38,540 nt of DNA from Verrucomicrobiota bacterium (GTDB taxonomy: Bacteria; Verrucomicrobiota; Verrucomicrobiia; Limisphaerales; UBA1100): positions 1 through 38,540 of the forward strand of contig JASLKQ010000025.1 in NCBI GenBank assembly GCA_030747505.1. Direction: 5' to 3'. The position numbers were made by a program, and so were the translations under genes. This document shows positions 1-7,714 of the stretch, piece by piece. Below the pieces are notes generated by a model. It was given only the letters and a program-made list of their open reading frames with translations. It ran no database searches and was not told where the DNA came from. The first letter of the stretch is position 1. Every line of letters starts with the position of its first letter.

Positions 1-428
1 ATCCGGACAGCTCGCTGAATATCCTGAAAGGCATCTTTACGTTTTTTTGGGGCCCGGTATATCAAGACAAAGGCAAAGACTCCGTGTTGATTGAGCCACT
101 TGGCAATCGGTTCCATTTTCGTAGTTACAAGATGGCTGTATCCTCCCCCAGGACATAAAATGACCGCGGGTCCAGGCTTCTTCGTAGCGGGAGCCGGGAA
201 ATAGCGCATTGAAGGCTTGGTTACATCGGTGAGGCGTATATGTCCATCGCCACGATCGGGCTTGGGCGTTCCCATACCTGTGCCGTCTTGATTCGCTGTA
301 TCCTTGGGCCAGAGCATGATGGTACTGGTTGCCCTCTCCTCGTTCGCATTCGCGATCATTGCAGTGCTCCAAAAAGAAATGACGCATAAAATAAAGAACA
401 ATGGTCGGACTCTTTTTGAGGCATTCAT
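1..428 (-). CDS. Secreted alpha/beta hydrolase (esterase-like), 3' end cut by window edge
   Basis: The frame opens at an ATG at 428 and stays open for 142 codons to base 1, so the C-terminal part, with the catalytic Ser, Asp and His, lies outside the window. The start MNASKRVRPLFFILCVISFW looks like a signal peptide, with likely cleavage after about residue 28. After a polar stretch, residues 88-98 read AVILCPGGGYS, the strand and glycine-rich oxyanion-hole loop typical of the acetyl-xylan-esterase/lipase-like branch of alpha/beta hydrolases. It is followed by WLNQHGVFAFVLIYR, the next strand in that fold. A likely role is deacylation of polysaccharides outside the cytoplasm, but the substrate cannot be told from this fragment. 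It lies 127 bases downstream of the DUF1552 gene on the same strand and may be a separate unit. I see no Shine-Dalgarno sequence at its start. Confidence 0.75.
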   Translation of the reverse strand, partial: MNASKRVRPLFFILCVISFWSTAMIANANEERATSTIMLWPKDTANQDGTGMGTPKPDRGDGHIRLTDVTKPSMRYFPAPATKKPGPAVILCPGGGYSHLVTTKMEPIAKWLNQHGVFAFVLIYRAPKKRKDAFQDIQRAVR

Positions 429-555
429 AAGTTTATTTTTCATTCAATTTATCCCTTTTTCCCTTCGTAATCGGCACGTATGCCCTGATCGGCTTCTTTG
501 CTGTTGGGAGAAGAAATCATCTAGAGATTATTTTTCAGTAGGGAAAGACAGTATA

Positions 556-1782
556 TCAGCCCATCAACAAGCCCATGTCTTTAGTGCTGCTCCCAAAGCG
601 CTCGGCATCAATGTCGTTCTTGTGCAGTAGTTCCAGGTAGAGGTTACAGAGTGGCGTGGGCTTCTCGAGCATAGTGTGGGTCTGGTGCCGGTATCCACCG
701 CCAGCCACGATCATAGGCAGGTTGTTACAGGTGTGGTTTGAGGAATCACCAAAATTGCTACCCATCACCACAGTAGTATGATCAAGCAGTGTTCCTGCCC
801 CTTCCTTGATTTGATCCATTTCAATAAGGAACTGGTTAAAGTGCTTGAGGGTATCGATCTCGATCTTGCTTAGTCTGGCAATCATATCCGGCTTGCCTCC
901 ATGATGTGACAAGGTATGCCAGCCACCGGTGGCACCAGGCACCTTGATGGCACCGTAGATCCAGTCCATGGATAAGGTGATCACGCGCGTGGAGTCGGTT
1001 TGAAGGGCCAGCTTCGCCAGCTCAAACAGATTGTGGATCTTGGTGGAAAACGGGAAATCCGCATCCTCACTCAGGCTCTTGGCCACCTTCGGCTTTTTGG
1101 TGTTCAGCCAAAACTGTTCGTGCTCCAGCTGTGTTTCCAGTTCACCAATCACCTTTTGATAGCTCTCCAGCTTGCCGCGGTGCGAGCCTTGCTGGCGCAA
1201 CTGCGCCAGATCGCGCTGCAGGTTCCTGAGGATGTATTGGTCATTGCGCAGCCGCTGCTTGGTGGCCTGCAAATCCTCGTCCTTGAAGAGCAGATCAAAA
1301 ATCTTCGCCTCATCATGCATCGGCGGAATGGCCGCACCGCGATCATTCCACGAACAACCCCAGCCGCGATCATATATGCTAAAATTCAGGAACGGAAAAC
1401 GCGTATCGCTACCCATCTTACGGGCCAGAACCTGATCCAGCGAGATGCCGTTTACAAAGGTGGGCGACTCCGGGCTGGGGGTGCCGGTGAGAAACGATTT
1501 TTCCGAGTCGTGATTACTGGTGTCCATGCCGGGATGAAACAGGTTCTGGAACACCGTCATCTTCTCCAGCGTCTTCATCCCCTTCAAATAATCCGAGGAA
1601 CTCAGGTCACCGCGTTTCTTCGGGAAGAAGTAGGGCTCATAAAATCCCAGACAACTGTTGATGAAAATAATCCGCTTGGGCGGTGTCTCAACCTTTGCCT
1701 CGGCACGCTGGCTCAGCGACTGCAATGCCAACGGCAACGCCGCGCCGATTTTGAGGAAATCTTTTCGGCTAATATTTCTCAT
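556..1782 (-). CDS. DUF1552 (HxxSHH-motif) exported protein
   Basis: This 408-residue protein matches the DUF1552 family, found mainly in Planctomycetota and Verrucomicrobiota; its biochemical role is unknown. The family motif HTLSHH is at residues 289-294, and the later MGSNFGDSSNHTCNNLP block ending in AGGG is also typical. The N-terminus SRKDFLKIGAALPLAL resembles a Tat signal with Arg-Lys in place of Arg-Arg. Residues about 171-236 are Gln/Leu/Glu rich and probably form a coiled coil. The frame extends upstream to 1842, but the start at 1782 is preferred: it has a good Shine-Dalgarno sequence and forms an ATGA overlap with the stop of the DUF1592-type gene. That coupling agrees with the usual pairing of DUF1552 proteins with DUF1592-type cytochromes, so the two probably act together in the periplasm. 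Confidence 0.88.
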   Translation of the reverse strand: MRNISRKDFLKIGAALPLALQSLSQRAEAKVETPPKRIIFINSCLGFYEPYFFPKKRGDLSSSDYLKGMKTLEKMTVFQNLFHPGMDTSNHDSEKSFLTGTPSPESPTFVNGISLDQVLARKMGSDTRFPFLNFSIYDRGWGCSWNDRGAAIPPMHDEAKIFDLLFKDEDLQATKQRLRNDQYILRNLQRDLAQLRQQGSHRGKLESYQKVIGELETQLEHEQFWLNTKKPKVAKSLSEDADFPFSTKIHNLFELAKLALQTDSTRVITLSMDWIYGAIKVPGATGGWHTLSHHGGKPDMIARLSKIEIDTLKHFNQFLIEMDQIKEGAGTLLDHTTVVMGSNFGDSSNHTCNNLPMIVAGGGYRHQTHTMLEKPTPLCNLYLELLHKNDIDAERFGSSTKDMGLLMG

Positions 1783-4625
1783 TGCTGCTCTCCTTCCAGT
1801 GAATAGACCAATACCATTGTAATCAAGTCTTTCATCCGGCACGCCTCCGCTTCGGCAGGGATCATCGCGTACAATTCCAGGCGTTGCTCCAGGTTGGGCT
1901 TATAGCCGTTGGCATACTCAAAGAATTTCTTGGAAAAATTATAGGCGACCTTCCGGTGATCCGAGAGCAGGATTTTCTTGAGTCCAAACACATCCTCAAA
2001 CCTGGCCTTATCAATCTCCCCTGCCGAATCCACTTCCCCAGCCAGTTTATAATACCCTTTCGCCTGATAGGTGAACGTACCGCGATGCGGCCTTTTGATG
2101 CGATACTGGGTTCGCCATTGTCCCGTGGCATCAAAGTTCTCCAGCGCGAACCCGTAGGGATCAATACTCTTATGGCAGGCGTAACAGGCCGGGTTAGTTT
2201 TATGTTCCTCAATTTGCTCACGGAGAGTAGCAGCCTCCTTGCCATGTTCTGGTTCGATTGCCTTTACCTCTTCTGGAGGAGGTGAAAGTGTATTACCCGC
2301 AATATTCTTGGATACCCACGCGCCCCGCCGGATGGGTGAGGTGTCAAAACCATCCGCGGTAACCTTGAGGATACTCCCCATGGTTAAGAGCCCGCCGCGC
2401 GGCACTTCCGTCCCGAAGGGCACCTTGCGCAACTGCTGACCAATCACCCCTTCAACACCATAGTGTTGAGCCAGGCGCTGATTCAGGAAGGAAAAGTCCG
2501 CGTCAATCAAATGCCCAACCGGTAAATTCTCCTGAATCAAATGATTAAGATAAGCCTCGGTCTCTAAAGGCAGGTAATGATTCAAAAGATCGTTGTACAG
2601 TGGATACAGCTTGAGTGAAGGCGCCACCTTGTTGAAGGAGCGCAGGTTAAGCCACTGATCACAAAACGAATGAATCATACGCCCACTTTTCGGGTCCTGC
2701 AGCATGCGATCGATCTGAACTTCCAATACATTGCCATTAAGCCTATCGGTTGCCGATAAACCGAGAAGCTCCTTATCAGGAACCGAAAGCCAAAGGATTC
2801 GGGCAAGATCAGCGGCTGTCCCATAGGATCTATTCTTATGTTCCCCGGGCGCCATTAGAAACCGGTGGGAACAAATAATCGCCTTCAGGCCGACCTTGGC
2901 CGCCGCCACAAAGTCACCCTGCTCCTCCAGTGCCGTGAGGCTGGCGGCATAATACGGCGCCAATTCATCCTCCGGCAGGCTCGAGGCAAACGCCCGCTCG
3001 GCAAACCGCCCGATCACTTTTTTCAGGTCATCGGCTGATCCAGACAAAACCGAAACCCGAAGCGCCGACCCTCCTTTCGGCAACACAGTCATTACATCCA
3101 GTTTCCCAATCGAGGCGAGCGAGCGGCCATCCAAAGTAAAGGCATCAGTCACCAGAAACTTGATGAAGCGTTTGTTGGTTGGCTTGGGAAAGAGGATGGG
3201 CTGTTCACTGGCCAATCGAATTTCAAGCTCCCCTTCAATAATTGGATCACCCCAGAATTTGCCATCATTAGAAAGATGAATCGCATAGGCCTTTACCTGC
3301 CCATTGCCATTTCCACCCGACCAGGTTGCATACGAGAGCCCCTCGATTTGTTTGCCCTGCGGATTTTCCAGCACCACAAAGTGCGGTGGCTTGGCCAGAG
3401 TTGGCTTGAACCGTGTATGCCAGAAGGTTCGGTTGGAGCCATCCTGCATCTTCTCCTTTTCCATTCCCTTCTGGAAACTACTGACAGAAACCTTGCCGCC
3501 GATGGCCTTCAATTTGGTTTGTGTGACAGTCGCCGATTGCACCTCACGCGGCAGCGCCTGCAGCGGCAAGCCGGTAAACACATCGCGATAGGTTTGCGGC
3601 GGCCATTGCGCCAGCACCGGCCCGCGCACCTTCAACTGCTTGATATACGCGCCCACCTTACCGCCGCGCTGGCGGAAGTTATGCTTGGAATAGCAGTGTA
3701 CTGAAACGTTTTCGCCCGGATACAGGAAGACTCGCACGGTGTGGGATTTCATCTCACGATTACCCAGCGAGATTACGTCCAGCAATCGCTGCGGCTGTGG
3801 TCGATCATCGGCATAATAATATTTCCCGGCAAAAACCTCGATACTGACATCCTCCTTAAAGTCGCCCAGTTTCATCGCATCAAAAACCAATTCATACCAA
3901 CCCTTCACAGGCGGATCGAAGTTGTCGTAGAAGAAGGAATAACTGTTTCCGTTATTGGCTCGGGTCCAGGAAAAGAGAATGCCCTCCTTATATTTCCGGG
4001 TATAGATATTGTAGCTCTTGTGGCTGTCCTTAAGCTTGTTGGTCACCCAGATCCGTTCCTGGGCAAACCCTTTTTCAGGCAGGGCAAACTCAAGCATTTC
4101 ATCGGCTGCCACGAAATAGGAAGTGAGCATCTGCTTGGTTAGCTGAACCCTTCGGTCCGAATCAAAGTCGTGGGTGCCTCTGTCTTCCGGGATTTCCCCA
4201 GTCAGATCCAGCTTCACACCCAGCAGATCATTAACAGAATGAACAAACTCATGACGACTGATCCGGCGGTAATCCTTGGGGGCAACTTCAACCTGACGCT
4301 GCGCCAACCAATCCAGCATGAGTTGTTTCTCCTTGAGAGCTGGCTGCTTTTTGTTCTTGGGCGGCATCTTCGCCGTGATCAGATGCTCGAACACAAGAGA
4401 ACCATCAGTGTCACCTTTTCCCATCTGACCAACCAAATCAAGACCACCTTTCCTTGTCTCATCATCATGACAATCAAAACAGTGTTTCTCAAACTGCTCC
4501 AAAGCGGCTTCCTTTAGCTTTGTGGAAGTTACAGGATTTGCCTCTACAAGAAATACGGCAACAAAAAAGCTGACCAACATAGAAGCCGCCATGAGCGAAT
4601 ATTTGTGTCCGCACACCCTAACCAT
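1779..4625 (-). CDS. DUF1592/DUF1588/DUF1585-type diheme cytochrome protein
   Basis: About 948 residues. A signal peptide (MVRVCGHKYSLMAASMLVSFFVAVFLVEA) precedes a cytochrome-like domain with CFDCH at 49-53. Next comes a DUF1587-like segment (RRISRHEFVHSVNDLLG), then a long beta-rich, probably ligand-binding region. The C-terminal half follows the family order DUF1595, DUF1592 (FCDQWLNLRSF), DUF1588 with a second heme site CYACH at 814-818 followed by KSIDPYGFALENFD, and DUF1585 (KVAYNFSKKFFEYANG). Such proteins are thought to be periplasmic cytochromes of PVC bacteria, with unknown substrates. The start at 4625 gives a normal signal peptide; an in-frame ATG at 4691 would overlap the sulfatase stop and add 22 residues. 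It is coupled by ATGA to the DUF1552 gene and follows the sulfatase by 59 bases. Confidence 0.87.
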   Translation of the reverse strand: MVRVCGHKYSLMAASMLVSFFVAVFLVEANPVTSTKLKEAALEQFEKHCFDCHDDETRKGGLDLVGQMGKGDTDGSLVFEHLITAKMPPKNKKQPALKEKQLMLDWLAQRQVEVAPKDYRRISRHEFVHSVNDLLGVKLDLTGEIPEDRGTHDFDSDRRVQLTKQMLTSYFVAADEMLEFALPEKGFAQERIWVTNKLKDSHKSYNIYTRKYKEGILFSWTRANNGNSYSFFYDNFDPPVKGWYELVFDAMKLGDFKEDVSIEVFAGKYYYADDRPQPQRLLDVISLGNREMKSHTVRVFLYPGENVSVHCYSKHNFRQRGGKVGAYIKQLKVRGPVLAQWPPQTYRDVFTGLPLQALPREVQSATVTQTKLKAIGGKVSVSSFQKGMEKEKMQDGSNRTFWHTRFKPTLAKPPHFVVLENPQGKQIEGLSYATWSGGNGNGQVKAYAIHLSNDGKFWGDPIIEGELEIRLASEQPILFPKPTNKRFIKFLVTDAFTLDGRSLASIGKLDVMTVLPKGGSALRVSVLSGSADDLKKVIGRFAERAFASSLPEDELAPYYAASLTALEEQGDFVAAAKVGLKAIICSHRFLMAPGEHKNRSYGTAADLARILWLSVPDKELLGLSATDRLNGNVLEVQIDRMLQDPKSGRMIHSFCDQWLNLRSFNKVAPSLKLYPLYNDLLNHYLPLETEAYLNHLIQENLPVGHLIDADFSFLNQRLAQHYGVEGVIGQQLRKVPFGTEVPRGGLLTMGSILKVTADGFDTSPIRRGAWVSKNIAGNTLSPPPEEVKAIEPEHGKEAATLREQIEEHKTNPACYACHKSIDPYGFALENFDATGQWRTQYRIKRPHRGTFTYQAKGYYKLAGEVDSAGEIDKARFEDVFGLKKILLSDHRKVAYNFSKKFFEYANGYKPNLEQRLELYAMIPAEAEACRMKDLITMVLVYSLEGEQQ
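1788..1795 (-). promoter_or_regulatory. Shine-Dalgarno site of the DUF1552 gene
   Basis: On the minus strand AAGGAGAG occupies 1795-1788, with AGGAG seven bases before the ATG at 1782. It lies inside the last codons of the upstream gene. It fixes the DUF1552 start and is the strongest ribosome-binding site I see in the window; most other starts here have none that is obvious. Confidence 0.7.
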
Positions 4626-4684
4626 TTTTCTCTGACGGGAACACTGGGCAACTATATTCACGCAGGAGTAATTTCTTAGATAAA

Positions 4685-6046
4685 TTACCATTTTGGTTTC
4701 ACATCCTTGGCCCAAGCCGTGTGAAGGGTCCGCAACCGATCAACTACCTCCGGTTTTTCTTTTGCGTAATCCTTCACTTCAGGCTTGGCATCGGCAAGGT
4801 TATGCAAAGTCACCTTGGGCCGACCTTCCACCCCAATCAGTTTCCATTTCCCCTCCCGCACAGCCCATTTGTTACCCCAGGCAAAGTGCAGGGCTTTGTA
4901 TTTCGATTTCTCCCTGACATCATGGATAAGAGGCAAAAGATTAAACCCATCGAGCTTGGGCGATTTGGCCGGTTGCTTCACTCCGCAAAGATCGAGCACG
5001 GTGGGAAACCAATCCATGGCTGTCACCACCTGATTTCGCACCGATCCTTTTGGGAGCTTGTCCGGAAAGCTGATGATAGCGGGCACACGCACGCCTCCCT
5101 CAAGAAAAGTTCCTTTTTGCCCAATCCATTTGCCGGTGGACCCCCCTCCACTGGCACCATAAAAATGCCCTTTGGGGCAACCACTCTTATGATTATCCAC
5201 TCGAATTCGATTGCCGGTTTCTTCTGAGTGCCCGTTGTCGCTCATGAAAATCACAATGGTATTTTCACGCAGCTTGTGTTCCTCCAGTTTATCGATTACC
5301 TGACCGATATAATAATCGGTGGTTGTCATGATTGCCCCATAGGAACGGCGGGCGGGATCTTTCATGTCCTTGTACAAAGCCTCATGTTTTTTGAGTGCCT
5401 GCTCCGGGTAATGCGGGATATTAAAAGGCACATAGAGGAAAAAGGGGCGGCCCTTGTTTTGATCAATGAACTTCAGGGAACGCTGCACCATGAGCTCGGG
5501 AAAATACTTGCCGGGCGCCTTCACCGGTGTGGTGCCCTCGTACAGATCATGAAAGCCGGTGCCGTGCAGGAAGTAGTGGTTATAGTTGTCAATGAATCCA
5601 TCACGAATTCCAAAGAACTCATCAAAGCCCTGAATCTTGGGACCGTAATCGCGGTGCGCACCCAGGTGCCATTTGCCGAATAAGGCCGTACGGTACCCTG
5701 CCGGTTTCAGCGCCTCAGCCAGAGTCACTTCCTCCAGGGCCATATTAATCCCCTTGGCCGAATTCATGTCTCCTTGAGTCCAGTGCCGCACCCCACCGCG
5801 TTGCGGATGTCGGCCGGTTAATAACGCGGCCCGGGCCGGACAACAGACCGTGTGCGCATAGGCCTGGGTAAACCGCACCCCGGTGGCAGCCAGCCTGTCG
5901 ATATTGGGGGTAATCAAATCCTTGGAGCCATAACAGTTTACATCCAGCGTCCCCTGGTCATCGGTAAAAAGGATGACGACATTGGGTTGCTTGGCCTGCA
6001 AACCGTTGACAAATAGCAGAACCAAAAAAGTATAAATTCGGATCAT
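4685..6046 (-). CDS. Type I sulfatase (arylsulfatase A-like), secreted
   Basis: About 453 residues with signal peptide MIRIYTFLVLLFVNGLQA. The sulfatase signature C-x-P-x-R is C68-C69-P70-A71-R72, followed by AALLTGR; Cys68 is the residue expected to become formylglycine. Metal-ligand blocks are visible as LFTDDQG near the N-terminus and FMSDNGHS in the second half, and GKWHLG is the usual conserved lysine and histidine block. It would hydrolyse sulfate esters, probably on sulfated glycans, in the periplasm or outside the cell. The maturing enzyme (FGE or anSME) is not in the window. The frame is open upstream to 6172, but only the start at 6046 places a signal peptide at the N-terminus. It is probably transcribed with the DUF1592-type and DUF1552 genes downstream. 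Confidence 0.92.
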   Translation of the reverse strand: MIRIYTFLVLLFVNGLQAKQPNVVILFTDDQGTLDVNCYGSKDLITPNIDRLAATGVRFTQAYAHTVCCPARAALLTGRHPQRGGVRHWTQGDMNSAKGINMALEEVTLAEALKPAGYRTALFGKWHLGAHRDYGPKIQGFDEFFGIRDGFIDNYNHYFLHGTGFHDLYEGTTPVKAPGKYFPELMVQRSLKFIDQNKGRPFFLYVPFNIPHYPEQALKKHEALYKDMKDPARRSYGAIMTTTDYYIGQVIDKLEEHKLRENTIVIFMSDNGHSEETGNRIRVDNHKSGCPKGHFYGASGGGSTGKWIGQKGTFLEGGVRVPAIISFPDKLPKGSVRNQVVTAMDWFPTVLDLCGVKQPAKSPKLDGFNLLPLIHDVREKSKYKALHFAWGNKWAVREGKWKLIGVEGRPKVTLHNLADAKPEVKDYAKEKPEVVDRLRTLHTAWAKDVKPKW

Positions 6047-6249
6047 GGAAAGAAGAGCATTTCCCAGAGTGTTCGCGCGGTCAATCTTACTCGCTTGTTT
6101 AAGCAAAATCAGACGGCCACGCGCACGTTCCAGGTTGAACTTATTCCTGATGGCGTGACCAGATTGATCCAATACAGTGGCCGGCCGCTGGAGCTGAAGT
6201 TCTAGGATGCAGAAGTTATATGAAGCCGTCTAAAGTAAATAAAAGCATA
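6047..6249. other. Largest intergenic gap, with an orphan coding-like segment
   Basis: These 203 bases separate the propeller-EEP gene from the sulfatase. On the plus strand a frame without a start codon runs from 6017 to a TAG at 6203-6205 (62 codons). Its end looks protein-like (TFQVELIPDGVTRLIQYSG, then RPLELKF). It could be the tail of an older gene whose 5' part was lost, but I do not recognise the family and chance is possible. A near-perfect 16-base inverted repeat (CAGTGGCC/GGCCGCTG, one G-T mismatch) sits at 6175-6190. No clear promoter is seen for the sulfatase. Confidence 0.3.
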
Positions 6250-7713
6250 CTAATCGACCAACTCAATCACCGCAAAAATCGCCCGGTGATCCGAAGCCAC
6301 AGCCTCATCCAGTACTTTAGTTTCAACCACCTTCCACCGATCTTTTGGTCGCACCAAGATATAATCAATCTGGCGCACAGGTTTGGTTACCGGAACGGTC
6401 GGGGTAATTTCAGGATTGGTGCGCATCCATAATTTACCCAATTCCTTTAAGGTGGGGCTACTGGGCACATCATTAAAATCCCCGGCCAGAATGGCCGGTC
6501 TATTTTTTTGCTCACCCATCATTTCGTTGATGAATTTTGCCGAGGCACGCCGTTCTGCATCCGGCCGGCGGTGATCCAGATGCGTGGCCATAAAAAGAAT
6601 ACTCTCCTCTTTTGATACCTTGATAACCGATTCAAGCACCCCGCGTTGTTCGCCCATATCCACATTGGGCAGGTGATGGTTCTTGTGTCGGGTAATGGGA
6701 AAGCGCGAAAGGATGGCATTGCCATAATGGCCGCCCTGAAAGTCGATATTGGCCCCAAATACACTTTTCATTTTTGTCAGGCGCGCCAATTCAGCCACCT
6801 GATCCACCTTTTGGGTGCGCTTGGTTTTTTGATCCATCTCCTGCAAGGCTACCAAATCCGGTTTGACTGATAAAATCACCCGTGCAATCCGAGGCACATC
6901 AAGTTTGCCATCCACGCCTTGCGCGTGATGAATGTTATAACACAGGACCCGCAGCCGAATTGGTTCCGCCTTGGCAGAAGCAAAAATCACCTGCCGCTTG
7001 GCCCGGCTGATCCCTACCAACCCTCCAGTCACTGGATCATTGGCCAATCCCTGCCCGGTAAAGGGAACAGCGTGTTGACCCAAATATTCCAGTTCACTGC
7101 CTTCCTTGGGCAGACCCAGCCGAAAGGCCACCGGATCATCATGACCGGTCGTCCACAGTTCGTCCCCGCGCCAAATGCCACCTGACAAACTATGACGGCC
7201 GAGCTGACTGATGACTTTCTTTGGATAGGTCCAGCGGGCGACTTCCTGCCACTTTTCATCATACTTGACCAGGAACGTCTTGCGATTATCCGCTCCATAA
7301 AGAGCAAAGTTACACCACCAGAAACCGTCCTTATGCAATACCCACGTCAACGAACCCCCGGCACTGCCGAAATCCTTGAAGGTGGTCAGCTTCATGGAGT
7401 CAGTATCGAGCACCTTGACTTCACTGCGCTCGGGCTTGAGGGGATAGTTGGAATGCGCACACAACAGTTTGCCCTTCCAGAAAAAGCCACTATTCAAATG
7501 CTTGGCCGCGCCTTCGCTCGTTGCCACGCGTTTACCACTATTACGGTCGTACTTGGCAACCCCCCGGCTGGTAATCGCGTAAATGAACTTCCCTTCTGCC
7601 GCAGCCGCCTGGTGCGCTTCAGGCGCAGGCAGTTTTCGCTCCGCCTTCCACTGTGCCCCAACCCCAACCCATACCCCTTGAGCCAAAAGGAGGAACGCCA
7701 GCCAAAGCTTCAT
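6250..7713 (-). CDS. Propeller-like domain fused to endonuclease/exonuclease/phosphatase (EEP) domain
   Basis: 487 residues in two parts after signal peptide MKLWLAFLLLAQGVWVGVGA. Residues about 22-245 form short repeated beta motifs (IYAITSRGVAKYD, GFFWKGKLLCAHSN, GIWRGDELWTTGHD) that suggest a beta-propeller. Residues 254-487 are a complete EEP hydrolase domain: Asn260 in YNIHH, Glu292 in LQEMD, His378 in THLDHR, Asp412 and Asn414 in GDFND, Asp450 in QIDYILV and His476 in SDHRA. All the metal and catalytic positions of the family are present, so it should be an active phosphodiesterase or phosphomonoesterase. Its substrate (phosphosugar, phospholipid or nucleic acid) is not known. The start at 7713 lies one base after the stop of the preceding gene; an in-frame ATG at 7734 would spoil the signal peptide. 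It is the last gene of operon D. Confidence 0.85.
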   Translation of the reverse strand: MKLWLAFLLLAQGVWVGVGAQWKAERKLPAPEAHQAAAAEGKFIYAITSRGVAKYDRNSGKRVATSEGAAKHLNSGFFWKGKLLCAHSNYPLKPERSEVKVLDTDSMKLTTFKDFGSAGGSLTWVLHKDGFWWCNFALYGADNRKTFLVKYDEKWQEVARWTYPKKVISQLGRHSLSGGIWRGDELWTTGHDDPVAFRLGLPKEGSELEYLGQHAVPFTGQGLANDPVTGGLVGISRAKRQVIFASAKAEPIRLRVLCYNIHHAQGVDGKLDVPRIARVILSVKPDLVALQEMDQKTKRTQKVDQVAELARLTKMKSVFGANIDFQGGHYGNAILSRFPITRHKNHHLPNVDMGEQRGVLESVIKVSKEESILFMATHLDHRRPDAERRASAKFINEMMGEQKNRPAILAGDFNDVPSSPTLKELGKLWMRTNPEITPTVPVTKPVRQIDYILVRPKDRWKVVETKVLDEAVASDHRAIFAVIELVD

Positions 7714-7714
7714 G

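Noticed and set aside
37-387. A 116-residue minus-strand frame at the left edge
   Set aside because: It is out of frame with the alpha/beta hydrolase that occupies 1-428 and shows a clear signal peptide and oxyanion loop; the composition of the other frame is not protein-like.
1000-1806. Long plus-strand frame of 268 codons opposite the DUF1552 gene
   Set aside because: It is the antisense shadow of a gene with clear family motifs and a Shine-Dalgarno sequence.
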